A stretch of DNA of 43,546 bases from Bacteroidia bacterium. Lineage in GTDB: Bacteria; Bacteroidota; Bacteroidia; Bacteroidales; Prolixibacteraceae. Below, in pieces: positions 9,742-17,137 of the stretch. How positions within the stretch are numbered: the stretch's first letter is position 1; each line of letters opens with the position of its first letter. The notes beneath the pieces were generated by a model. It had not been told where the DNA came from, did no database searches, and saw only the letters and a list, made by a program, of their open reading frames with translations. The stretch spans positions 1 through 43,546 of the forward strand of contig JAPLDR010000054.1 of assembly GCA_026391655.1 (NCBI GenBank), given 5' to 3'. Both the position numbers and the translations under genes were made by a program.

Positions 9742-10201
9742 TAAAAGTATCCATCGGACCGCCAAGCAACTCCTTGTATAATCTGGCATAGTCTTCATCG
9801 CTAAGCCGTGAGGCCTGATGACGTGAAGGTTCCCACAATCTCATCCGCGAACCCTGACCTGTAAATACCGCCTCTTTGGTGATTCCTGCGTATTTAAGCA
9901 TCTCATCGGGAATATTTAATCGCCCGTTTTCAGCCATGCTTACTTTGACGATCTCCTCGTAATAGCGCGAGAGCATTTTGCTTTGAATAGGATCATCGGG
10001 GTTCAACCTGCGGCGTAATTTGTCAACTTTTGCCAGCCATGTAGAATGGGGATAAATATTCAGACACTTGTCATAAACATCTTTTTCGACCACAAACGAT
10101 AGCTCCAGCGCATCTCCCATTTCCTTTTTAAAGGGAGAGGGCAAAACCACGCGGCCTTTACCATCCAGCGTTACCGGATATATGTTCGAAAATGAAACCA
10201 T
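9734..10201 (-). CDS. mraZ: MraZ, SpoVT/AbrB-fold transcriptional regulator of the dcw operon
   Basis: MraZ is a ring-forming DNA-binding protein with two tandem SpoVT/AbrB-like domains that represses or modulates its own division/cell-wall cluster in the species studied. From the ATG at 10201 it has 155 residues. The two repeats are visible as YPVTLDGKGRVVLPSPF (residues 8-24) and VSMAENGRLNIPDEM in the second half. A TTG six codons upstream is in frame, but ATG fits the family start better. It is the first gene of the cluster, and its promoter and a likely binding array lie 25-80 bp upstream (10228-10278). Confidence 0.95.
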   Translation of the reverse strand: MVSFSNIYPVTLDGKGRVVLPSPFKKEMGDALELSFVVEKDVYDKCLNIYPHSTWLAKVDKLRRRLNPDDPIQSKMLSRYYEEIVKVSMAENGRLNIPDEMLKYAGITKEAVFTGQGSRMRLWEPSRHQASRLSDEDYARLYKELLGGPMDTFNV

Positions 10202-10227
10202 CTGAATATAGCTTACCAATTAGCTTG

Positions 10228-10258
10228 TAAAAATAATAATTTTACACATCATGACAAA
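10228..10258 (-). promoter_or_regulatory. Likely housekeeping promoter of the mraZ/dcw operon
   Basis: Read on the minus strand there is a TTTG at the -33 position (plus-strand CAAA, 10255-10258), a 19-bp spacer, and TATTTTTA at the -7 position (10228-10235), which matches 7 of 8 positions of the Bacteroidota consensus TAnnTTTG. Transcription would begin near 10221, giving a leader of about 20 bases before the mraZ ATG. Spacing and placement are good; the last base of the -7 element is off consensus. Confidence 0.6.
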
Positions 10259-10278
10259 TTGTGACACTTTATTACACT
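10244..10278 (-). promoter_or_regulatory. Four 10-bp-phased 5-mers, candidate MraZ-binding array
   Basis: On the minus strand the 5-mers AGTGT, AGTGT, TTTGT and TGTGT occur at exact 10-bp intervals (plus-strand starts 10274, 10264, 10254 and 10244), each separated by 5 bp. Known MraZ sites have this architecture: short direct repeats with 5-bp spacers upstream of mraZ (TGGG-type in E. coli, AAAGTG-type in mycoplasmas). The second-nearest unit contains the -33 TTTG, so binding would block RNA polymerase. The assignment to MraZ is inferred. Confidence 0.55.
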
Positions 10279-10722
10279 AAGAATTTCTCAACATTTTGTT
10301 GATAAAATCAGAAAAGGCTGTTTGTAACCTCCCTAATTGTGTTAATAAGTCAGCGTGGGACACTGTTTTCCAATTACAATAAGTCAATAAATAAAAGGAA
10401 TTTGCAAAAAAAGAGAAATAGTTTGGTTTCATAATACTAATTTAAACAATAATTTAGGAATCAACGGTTTTAGGGATAATTTGCTACTTGCGGCCGGCAG
10501 CCGGCTTCTTGTTGACCTCTGTCATGAGAACGTAACTAGCTAATAACCAGGTAAAGACAACATATAACTGGGTAAAGGCTTTAACAACAGCCACTGGTAG
10601 CGAGAAGCTTCCCGAAACTTCCGGAGCAGATTCTAAAGATTGTGCAAATTTCACCCTGGCATTAGGAAATAGAACCAAAAATATATTTTACTTTGGGGTA
10701 AGAATAAAAACAGCATACAGAT
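10279..10722. other. Divergent intergenic region between mraZ and the acyltransferase gene
   Basis: About 440 bp without a convincing gene, AT-rich throughout. A minus-strand open frame of 64 codons (10484-10678) starts with TTG, has no recognisable family and is probably not real, although it contains a hydrophobic stretch. A sequence TTACTTTG (about 10688-10695) matches the -7 consensus at 7 of 8 positions and could serve the plus-strand acyltransferase, but no -33 TTTG is at the right distance. I see no RNA gene. Confidence 0.4.
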
Positions 10723-11565
10723 ATGGAAAATGAAAAGGGCGCATCTCAACTGAAGCCAATAGTTTTAAATGAACTTGTTGCCGAAAAAAATTCCAGACTG
10801 GCTGCAAGAATACCAGGATTTGTTTACGGTCTGATTAATAGGTTGCTCCACATAAGAGAGATCAACGAGATTATCAGAAGATACGGCCATCTGAAAGGTA
10901 TTCCGTTCATTGACGCAGTACTTGAATATTTTGATGTGAAGGTTGAACTTCAGGGCCAGGAGAATCTTCCTGCTTCAGGACAATATATTTTTGCATCGAA
11001 CCATCCCTTGGGAGGTTTCGACGGTTTGATGCTGATAAAAGCAGTGAATGACCGTATGGGAAAATCGTTGTTCCTGGTCAGGGACGAACTAACCAAAATA
11101 CCACCGCTTAAGGATCTTTTTATCCCGATCAATAAGTTTGGAGATCAGCGACGATCAGCCAGTCTTATTAACGAGGCCTATGATTCAGATAGTCAAATTC
11201 TTATTTTTCCGGCAGGACTAGCTTCACGTAAAATAAAAGGCAAAATCATCGATTTAACATGGCAAAAACATTTTATACAAAAATCAGTTGAGCACCATCG
11301 CGATGTTGTTCCGGTTTATATTAGTGGAAAAAACTCCTGGTTTTTCTATTGGCTTGCCAATTTCCGCAAATGGATTGGGATCCGCATTAATATCGAAATG
11401 TTCCTGTTATCCGATGAGTTATTCAAAAACAGAGGCAAAACGTTTGTAATCAGTTTCGGGAAACCTATTCACTGGAGCCGTTTCGATCGTACAAAATCGC
11501 ATGCAGAGTGGGCATGTACAGTGAAAGACATTGTATATGAGCTGACTAATAAATCTAATAAATAA
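10723..11565 (+). CDS. GlsA-like O-acyltransferase (PlsC-type fold), amino-acid lipid synthesis
   Basis: A 280-residue member of the lysophospholipid/glycerol-phosphate acyltransferase superfamily. The HX4D catalytic box is NHPLGGFDG (residues 93-101) and a later FPAGLASRKIKGK segment matches the acyl-acceptor binding region. The next gene, 54 bp downstream on the same strand, is a GNAT-type N-acyltransferase. The pair matches the two-gene system in Bacteroides (glsA/glsB) that makes glycine lipids, equivalent to olsA/olsB for ornithine lipids. The O-acyltransferase would esterify the 3-hydroxy group of the N-acylated amino acid at the membrane. The amino acid head group cannot be read from sequence. 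A general 1-acylglycerol-3-phosphate acyltransferase role is the alternative. Confidence 0.8.
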   Translation: MENEKGASQLKPIVLNELVAEKNSRLAARIPGFVYGLINRLLHIREINEIIRRYGHLKGIPFIDAVLEYFDVKVELQGQENLPASGQYIFASNHPLGGFDGLMLIKAVNDRMGKSLFLVRDELTKIPPLKDLFIPINKFGDQRRSASLINEAYDSDSQILIFPAGLASRKIKGKIIDLTWQKHFIQKSVEHHRDVVPVYISGKNSWFFYWLANFRKWIGIRINIEMFLLSDELFKNRGKTFVISFGKPIHWSRFDRTKSHAEWACTVKDIVYELTNKSNK

Positions 11566-11619
11566 CTTTGGGGAGAATAATCACAGCCAATTATTGTTAT
11601 TTTTGAAGAATCAATTCAA

Positions 11620-12603
11620 GTGTTTGAAAAAATGAAGGAAATAATTCCTCCCGTGCCGAGGGAGCTGATTGAAGCAGAGCTTACAGTAGGTAAATTTCAC
11701 CGGAAAACTAACAAGGCCGAAAACGAAATATATATTCTTACTTATCACGATTCACCAAATATTATGCGTGAAATCGGGCGATTAAGAGAGTTGACTTTCC
11801 GGTCTGCCGGTGGTGGAGTTGGCGAAGAGGTAGATATTGATCATTACGACACAAGAGAAAAACATCCTTATAAACAGTTGATTGTATGGGATCCAAGTCG
11901 ACGCGAGATACTGGGCGGTTACAGATATCTCCATTGTGCAGGTCTTCCGCGCGACAAAAATGGTGAAGTTCCATTGGCAACCTCACATCTTTTCCGTTTT
12001 TCGGATGAATTTATCGACGATTACCTACCCTATGTAATTGAACTGGGACGCTCATTTGTACAGCCAGATTATCAGTCGAGTAAGGCTGGTGCTAAAGCGC
12101 TTTTTGCACTTGATAATCTTTGGGATGGCCTTGGTGCTCTGATGATTGATTATCCGGATATCAAGTATTATTTTGGAAAAGTAACGATGTATACACAATA
12201 TAATCAGAATGCCCGGAATCTGATCCTCCACTTTTTTGAAAAGTATTTCCCCGATCCCGACGAGTTGGTTCTTCCCAAGAAACCAATGCCTTATAATGCT
12301 GATTCAATCCGACTCGCTGAATTATTCTCCGATAAAAGTTATGACGAGGCTTATAAAATTCTTTCGGCTGAGGTTCGAAAACACGGAGAGAACATCCCAC
12401 CATTAATTAATGCATATATGAGTCTTACCCCATCGATGCGGACATTTGGTACTGTGATCAGTGATGAATTCGGGGATGTTGAGGAGACAGGGATTTTACT
12501 CGATATCGACGATATGTACGATACAAAGATCGACCGGCATGTATCAACCTATCTCGAAGAACTCGCTGATAAACAGGGAAATCCCAAAGTAAGATTTCAA
12601 TAA
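11620..12603 (+). CDS. GlsB/OlsB-like N-acyltransferase (GNAT fold)
   Basis: A protein of about 327 residues in the hemolysin-related GNAT acyltransferase family (Acetyltransf_5 type) to which OlsB and GlsB belong. Typical features are the N-terminal REIGRLRELTFRSAGGG segment, the acidic DIDHYD run, LGGYRYLHC, and the central ELGRSFVQPDYQ motif. The family transfers a 3-hydroxy-fatty acyl group from acyl carrier protein to the amino group of glycine or ornithine, the first step of aminolipid synthesis. The start is GTG at 11620 or, equally possible, the in-frame ATG at 11632 (MKEIIPPVP). It follows the O-acyltransferase and ends convergently, overlapping the 3' end of purF by 7 bp. Confidence 0.8.
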   Translation: MFEKMKEIIPPVPRELIEAELTVGKFHRKTNKAENEIYILTYHDSPNIMREIGRLRELTFRSAGGGVGEEVDIDHYDTREKHPYKQLIVWDPSRREILGGYRYLHCAGLPRDKNGEVPLATSHLFRFSDEFIDDYLPYVIELGRSFVQPDYQSSKAGAKALFALDNLWDGLGALMIDYPDIKYYFGKVTMYTQYNQNARNLILHFFEKYFPDPDELVLPKKPMPYNADSIRLAELFSDKSYDEAYKILSAEVRKHGENIPPLINAYMSLTPSMRTFGTVISDEFGDVEETGILLDIDDMYDTKIDRHVSTYLEELADKQGNPKVRFQ

Positions 12604-13910
12604 GCCCGACCCTTGATTCCTTCTATAAAATTTATGAATGAGGTGTTCACTACTTTATTCCCGCCGGGAGTCGGATAATCCCCCGTGAAATACCAGTCAC
12701 CCAAATCATTGGGACATGCGATGTGAAGATTATCAACGGTCTGGTACACTATTTCAACTTCTGCTTTGCAATCGTCGGGCTTGAGTAATTCAGCGATTTT
12801 TGCAGAAATTTGTTCGTCGGTAAATGGTTTGTAAATCTCCTTCACAAAATTGACCATCTCTTCTTTGGGCAAATGTTGTTGCTCCTTGCATTTCCGGTAA
12901 ACCTCGTCAATAATTTTTGATCGTTTACTCTCTTTGAGCAGAACTATTGCTGCTTCGAAAGCAACAAACTTTCCAAGAATGGCCATATCAATACCGTAAC
13001 AATCGGGGTAGCGAATTTGTGGTGCTGAGGAAATGATAATTATCTTCTTTGGCTTCAGACGGTCGAGTATCTTCAGAATGCTCTGTTTCAGCGTAGTCCC
13101 GCGTACAATTGAATCGTCAATCACAACCAGCGTGTCGGTGTAATTTTTAACAATTCCATAAGTTACATCATAAACATGACCAACAAGGTCGTCGCGGCTC
13201 CCATCGTCTGCAATAAAGGTTCGCATCTTAACATCTTTTACAGCAATCTTCTCCATTCGGGGTTGCAGGGAGATGATTTCTTCAATATCGCTGTCACTTA
13301 TTGCGGTACCCAATGCACGGATTCGTTCTTTTTTCCAACTGATCAACTGAGCCCTTATACCCTCCATCATTCCATAGAAAGCGGTCTCAGCAGTGTTAGG
13401 GATATATGAAAAAACAGTTTTTTTAAGATCGTGATTGACTTTTTCAAGAATAATCGGAGCAAGCAGGAATCCCAGTTTTTTACGTTCGAGATAAATATCA
13501 CGGTCGGATCCACGCGAAAAATAAATCCGTTCGAAAGAGCACGACTTACGGGTTTGAGGAATCCGTACAGGTTCATGTTTTACTGTGCCGTCAGCTTTGA
13601 TGACCAGCGCATTGCCGGGTTTAATTTCGTTGACCTGTTTCAATCCCACATTCATAACAGTTTGAATGACTGGCCTTTCCGAAGCAACAACAACAATTTC
13701 ATCGTCAGTATAATAGAACGCAGGCCGAATGCCCCACGGGTCACGGACGACAAATGCATCACCATGTCCGATAATTCCACCTATCGTATACCCGCCATCC
13801 CAGTCACGGCTCGCCCGGGATTTTACGGATATCCAGTTTCTCTTCAATAAGTCTTGAAATCTCTTTATTTTTGAATCCTTCGTTTTTGTATTGTCTGAAA
13901 AGTAACTCAT
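12597..13910 (-). CDS. purF: PurF, amidophosphoribosyltransferase, C-terminal part (frame-shifted)
   Basis: C-terminal two-thirds of the first committed enzyme of purine synthesis, in the long (about 630-residue) form found in Bacteroidota. Homologous sequence begins at about 13817 with RASRDWDGGYTIGGIIGHGD. The codons between there and the listed ATG are only a shadow of the N-terminal part. It contains DPWGIRPAFYY and VVASERPVIQT of the glutaminase domain, and the PRPP-binding loop VVIDDSIVRGTTLK of the phosphoribosyltransferase domain. The stop overlaps the convergent gene by 7 bp. It should be joined to 13804-14493. Confidence 0.85.
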   Translation of the reverse strand: MSYFSDNTKTKDSKIKRFQDLLKRNWISVKSRASRDWDGGYTIGGIIGHGDAFVVRDPWGIRPAFYYTDDEIVVVASERPVIQTVMNVGLKQVNEIKPGNALVIKADGTVKHEPVRIPQTRKSCSFERIYFSRGSDRDIYLERKKLGFLLAPIILEKVNHDLKKTVFSYIPNTAETAFYGMMEGIRAQLISWKKERIRALGTAISDSDIEEIISLQPRMEKIAVKDVKMRTFIADDGSRDDLVGHVYDVTYGIVKNYTDTLVVIDDSIVRGTTLKQSILKILDRLKPKKIIIISSAPQIRYPDCYGIDMAILGKFVAFEAAIVLLKESKRSKIIDEVYRKCKEQQHLPKEEMVNFVKEIYKPFTDEQISAKIAELLKPDDCKAEVEIVYQTVDNLHIACPNDLGDWYFTGDYPTPGGNKVVNTSFINFIEGIKGRAY

Positions 13911-14493
13911 TTTCTTCATCAATAAAATGACCAACTTTTTCAAGAATCGTTACCGTATCCGTAAAACCTTTGGGGTGTTGTCCCAATCCAACAAGAAGGT
14001 CAAATAATTCGTCAACATTGGTCAGATTGAAATTTCCGGCAAGGACCAGACTTCGCGAGCGCCAGTTATTTTGTCGCATCACTGGGTGTGTATATTCAAC
14101 GCTGTTTCGACCAAAAGTTCCGTACCTCAGATGCCCAAGGTAAACCTCTCCGGCAAACGGGAGATTCTCTTTTGCCCAAACGGGATCGTGGAAACTTTGC
14201 GGATAATTAATAGCCGCGTGATTAAACTCTTTGTAGATTTTCCCGAAAACATCTTTGATAGGGTTAGGATCGACAGAGCGGTGGCGAAAAATATACTCCT
14301 GTCCGGGAGAAACATTGATTTTTACACCTACCACTCCTGCCCCATCCTGACCCCGGTTGTGCTGCTTCTCCATTAAAAGGTAAAGCTTGTTCACACCATA
14401 TTGCCAGGTGCCATATTTTAAGCGGTAGTATTCCAGCGGTTTAAGTAATCTGATCAGGGCAATTCCACATTCATGTTTAATTTGTTCGCTCAT
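13804..14493 (-). CDS. purF: PurF, amidophosphoribosyltransferase, N-terminal part (frame broken near 13818)
   Basis: N-terminal part of PurF, carrying the glutamine amidotransferase (Ntn-hydrolase) domain. It begins with a short propeptide and the nucleophilic cysteine in KHECGIAL (Cys9), then QHNRGQDGAGVVG and the LGHLRYGTFG motif. The frame ends as KLDIRKIPGEP-stop, whereas the family continues into RASRDWDGGYT, present here one frame away. The net shift is +1 or -2 at about 13818. It lies 17 bp downstream of the SPOR-protein gene. If the shift is real, de novo purine synthesis would depend on another copy or salvage; a sequence error is at least as likely. Confidence 0.85.
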   Translation of the reverse strand: MSEQIKHECGIALIRLLKPLEYYRLKYGTWQYGVNKLYLLMEKQHNRGQDGAGVVGVKINVSPGQEYIFRHRSVDPNPIKDVFGKIYKEFNHAAINYPQSFHDPVWAKENLPFAGEVYLGHLRYGTFGRNSVEYTHPVMRQNNWRSRSLVLAGNFNLTNVDELFDLLVGLGQHPKGFTDTVTILEKVGHFIDEENELLFRQYKNEGFKNKEISRLIEEKLDIRKIPGEP

Positions 14494-14510
14494 CCTTAAA
14501 TTATCCTGAT

Positions 14511-14998
14511 TTAATTGATTGTCGTAATATTTATCAATTCCGGAAAGGCAATCTCGTCAGCCACAATAAAAGCATTGGGATATTGAAATATAAGTGTTTT
14601 CTTCAATTTTAATGCCTCGCTTTTGGTTCTGAAATTTCCAACTCTCACAATGAAATCGGGTGATTTGAAAAGGAGATATGTTTTAACGTCGGAATTAGAA
14701 GAGAGAAATTCGGTTTTAATCTTTATTGCCTGGGCGTGCGCATTTTCGCCTGAACCGAAATAAATCTGTAGTCTGAAGCCACCCATTGTTCCGCTTTTTT
14801 TACTCAGTGCGGCCTCTTGCTTAAGCAAATCGTTAATTTTGGGATCGCTCTGGATATTTAACTTTTCCCAAATCATCAATGAATCTTCAGCATTTGGCTG
14901 ATCGATTAGCGCTGATCGATTAGCGTTGTCGTTTCGCGAGCTTTAGAAACCCCTGGGATAAGTGCCAACGCAAAAAGCAGGATGATCAATATTTTCAT
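14511..14998 (-). pseudogene. Secreted SPOR-domain protein, reading frame broken by a 14-bp tandem duplication
   Basis: The N-terminal segment from the ATG at 14998 encodes a signal peptide (MKILIILLFALALIPGVSKA). After about 30 codons the frame stops inside a 14-bp tandem duplication (14898-14925). Removing one copy restores a single frame of about 157 residues: the signal peptide, a linker (PNAEDSLMIWEKLN), and a C-terminal SPOR domain (FRLQIYFGSGENAHAQAI through RVGNFRTKSEALKLK). SPOR domains bind denuded peptidoglycan glycans, typically at septa. The downstream part can still be read alone from an ATG at 14876, but without export signal. A good TAnnTTTG element lies upstream at 15021-15028. 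Confidence 0.75.
14898..14925. repeat. 14-bp perfect tandem duplication
   Basis: The 14-mer CTGATCGATTAGCG occurs twice in direct succession (14898-14911 and 14912-14925). It lies within the SPOR-protein gene just after the signal peptide and shifts the frame by +14 (mod 3 = 2). It looks like a recent slippage duplication, or an assembly artefact. Confidence 0.9.
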
Positions 14999-15020
14999 TT
15001 TCCTGTATTTTTTTGATCTG

Positions 15021-15028
15021 CAAATATA
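15021..15028 (-). promoter_or_regulatory. -7 promoter element for the SPOR-protein/purF genes
   Basis: Minus-strand TATATTTG (plus CAAATATA) matches TAnnTTTG perfectly, 23 bp upstream of the signal-peptide ATG. No TTTG is found at 19-21 bp spacing, so only the -7 element supports it. Confidence 0.4.
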
Positions 15029-15193
15029 CGCAAATTCAAATGGACTGAAAACAATGTCGCGGTAGCTATGTTAATTGTTTATTAACTTTAGTATTATGCT
15101 GTCTTAAAACAATTTACCATTTTTATTACAGTTGATATTTCTTAAGTTCAGACTAAATTAATTGTCTTTTCTTCCTTATTCCTGAAATGGTGA

Positions 15194-15201
15194 TAACTTT
15201 G
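15194..15201 (+). promoter_or_regulatory. -7 promoter element upstream of miaB
   Basis: TAACTTTG is a perfect match to TAnnTTTG, 36 bp upstream of the miaB ATG. The -33 region is T-rich (TTTT at 15167-15170) but is a few bases too far for a clear TTTG. Confidence 0.45.
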
Positions 15202-15237
15202 CCGGAATAATTTTAAAGATCAAAATTCAAATAATTA

Positions 15238-16590
15238 ATGCACGACAAAAAACTCTATATAGAAACCTATGGCTGCCAGATGAATGTGGCAGACAGTGAG
15301 GTTGTTGCAGCGGTGATGGGTGAGCGAGGATACACGATGACAGATCATTACAACGATGCAGACACCATCTTAATTAATACCTGCTCCATCCGTGATAATG
15401 CCGAACAACGGATCTGGGGAAGGCTCGATTTGTTCAAAAGCATTAAAAAGAAGCGTCCTGGACTACTTATAGGCCTGATTGGTTGTATGGCTGAGCGACT
15501 CGGTGACGAACTTCTCACGAAAAAATCGGTCGATTTGGTGGCTGGTCCCGATGCTTATCGCGATCTCCCTTTTCTGATTGATAAAGCCCAGGCAGGCGAA
15601 GCAGCAATCAATACCGAATTGACTGTTGATGAGACGTATGATTCAATTATTCCTAAACGAATAGGATCGGGAAAAATATCAGGATTCGTCTCTATCACGC
15701 GCGGTTGCAATAATTTTTGCACCTATTGCATTGTTCCATATACGCGTGGTCGCGAACGAAGCCGCGATCCGAAAGATCTGATCAACGAAGTAAATGACCT
15801 GCTGAAATCGGGGTATAAAGAGGTGACACTACTGGGACAAAATGTCAACTCCTATAAATGGCACCCCGAAGGTGCGCGAAAGCCCGTGCGTTTTCCCGAC
15901 TTGCTCGAAATGGTTGCTGTTATTTCACCCGAGTTACGTGTGAGGTTTATCACATCACATCCTAAAGATTTATCCGACAAATTATTGCGAACGATTGCAA
16001 AATATCCCAATATTTGCCGTCATATCCATTTACCGGTTCAATCGGGAAGCAGTATCATCCTTAAGAAGATGAATCGCAAGTACGATCGTGAATGGTACCT
16101 CGACCGTATCAGGGCAATCCGGGAAATAGTTCCCGGATGCGGTATCACAAGTGATGTTTTTTGCGGTTTTTGTACCGAAACAGAAGAAGATCATCTACAG
16201 ACTCTTTCGCTGATGGAACAGGTGCAGTTTGATACTTCATTCATGTTTAAGTTCTCGATGCGACCCGGAACTTATGCGCACACTCATTTCGAAGACGATG
16301 TACCTGAGGAGATTAAATCTCGGAGGCTTGAAGAGATTATCACGCTCCAAAGTCGGCTTTCGGTCGAAAGTAACCGGCGCGATATCGGAAAGACTTTTGA
16401 GGTGCTGGCTGAAGGGGTCTCAAAAAAGAAGAAAAGCGAATTTTTCGGCAGAAGCTCTCAAAACAAACTTGTTGTATTTCCGAATAAGGATCTTAAATTT
16501 GGTGATTATGTGAAAGTTGTGATTAAAGACTGCACTCAGACAACGCTAATTGGGGAGGTTGTTGAAAGGATTGATTGTCCACAAGAGTGA
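15238..16590 (+). CDS. miaB: MiaB, tRNA-2-methylthio-N6-dimethylallyladenosine synthase
   Basis: This radical-SAM methylthiotransferase converts i6A37 to ms2i6A37 in tRNAs that read U-starting codons. The protein is 450 residues. The N-terminal UPF0004 domain carries three cysteines for the auxiliary cluster (ETYGCQMN, NTCSIRDNAE, LIGCMAERLG). The radical-SAM triad CxxxCxxC is in RGCNNFCTYCIVPYTRGRE, and a C-terminal TRAM domain ends the protein. QMN after the first cysteine favours MiaB over MtaB or RimO. It is preceded by a perfect -7 promoter element and appears monocistronic or weakly linked to the next gene. Confidence 0.95.
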   Translation: MHDKKLYIETYGCQMNVADSEVVAAVMGERGYTMTDHYNDADTILINTCSIRDNAEQRIWGRLDLFKSIKKKRPGLLIGLIGCMAERLGDELLTKKSVDLVAGPDAYRDLPFLIDKAQAGEAAINTELTVDETYDSIIPKRIGSGKISGFVSITRGCNNFCTYCIVPYTRGRERSRDPKDLINEVNDLLKSGYKEVTLLGQNVNSYKWHPEGARKPVRFPDLLEMVAVISPELRVRFITSHPKDLSDKLLRTIAKYPNICRHIHLPVQSGSSIILKKMNRKYDREWYLDRIRAIREIVPGCGITSDVFCGFCTETEEDHLQTLSLMEQVQFDTSFMFKFSMRPGTYAHTHFEDDVPEEIKSRRLEEIITLQSRLSVESNRRDIGKTFEVLAEGVSKKKKSEFFGRSSQNKLVVFPNKDLKFGDYVKVVIKDCTQTTLIGEVVERIDCPQE

Positions 16591-16631
16591 ATATTAAATC
16601 CACTTCTAAATGTAATTAAAAAACAATATTT

Positions 16632-16720
16632 GGCTAAAGCCCTTGATATCTGTATTTTTGAATTACCACGGCCTTAAGGCCGTGGTAATTGATAATCAAA
16701 ATTTACTGGACTTTAGTCCA
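16632..16720. repeat. REP-like palindrome cluster
   Basis: Three palindromes with TTAA/TAAA/TTTA centres lie in a row: GGCTAAAGCC (16632-16641), a perfect 30-bp palindrome at 16661-16690 (arms AATTACCACGGCC around TTAA), and TGGACTTTAGTCCA (16707-16720). This resembles the repetitive extragenic palindromes spread by REP-associated tyrosine (IS200-like) transposases. No transposase is nearby. It sits between miaB and the AhpD-like gene. Confidence 0.65.
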
Positions 16721-16759
16721 AATGATTTGATAAAATATGAACACTATATAAATCTAAAT

Positions 16760-17107
16760 ATGAGCAATTTAGTAAATGATTTCCGCGCTTATCGCGAGAA
16801 GATGAACAAGAAGATTCTGGCGTCCGATAATAAGGTAATGAAGCGGATTTACAATATTGATACGAATACCTACATGGATGGGGCGCTTACATCCAAAACA
16901 AAGGAAATGCTCGGATTGGTCAGTTCGATGGTTCTACGGTGCGACGACTGTGTCAAATATCACCTTGAAAAGTGCCATGAACTTAGTGTGACGACCGAAG
17001 AACTTTTCGAGATTTTTTCAGTTGCCAATCTTGTAGGCGGGACAATTGTGATTCCACACACGCGTCGTGCGCTAGAATATTGGGAAGCACTTCAGAAGGA
17101 GAAGTGA
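16760..17107 (+). CDS. AhpD-like / carboxymuconolactone decarboxylase family protein
   Basis: A 115-residue all-alpha protein of the AhpD-like superfamily. It has the redox CxxC followed by histidine, RCDDCVKYHLEKC (Cys61, Cys64, His68), as in AhpD-type disulfide reductases and gamma-carboxymuconolactone decarboxylases. The frame is open further upstream, but that part runs through the REP-like palindromes, so the ATG at 16760 (MSNLVNDFRAYREKM) is preferred. Substrate and partner are unknown; a role in peroxide or thiol stress is the usual guess. It lies 30 bp before the U32 gene on the same strand. Confidence 0.75.
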   Translation: MSNLVNDFRAYREKMNKKILASDNKVMKRIYNIDTNTYMDGALTSKTKEMLGLVSSMVLRCDDCVKYHLEKCHELSVTTEELFEIFSVANLVGGTIVIPHTRRALEYWEALQKEK

Positions 17108-17137
17108 AGAGTGAAAAACGGAAAGTGAAAAAATACA

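Noticed and set aside
9742-9798. Longer RsmH start inside mraZ
   Set aside because: Homologues begin close to the MPVLLEES motif. The additional 19 residues are a read-through of mraZ coding sequence.
10202-10219. In-frame TTG start giving MraZ six additional residues
   Set aside because: The ATG at 10201 matches the usual MraZ N-terminus and the predicted transcript start.
10484-10678. 64-codon minus-strand open frame with a hydrophobic stretch
   Set aside because: It has only a TTG start, no recognisable family, and lies in a divergent promoter region. Kept as part of the intergenic description.
16643-16759. 39 additional N-terminal codons for the AhpD-like protein
   Set aside because: They are translated through the REP-like palindromes and show no family similarity.
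17098-17137. Purine-rich GTGAA-like repeats between the AhpD-like and U32 genes
   Set aside because: Short and low-complexity; no defined unit or function could be supported.
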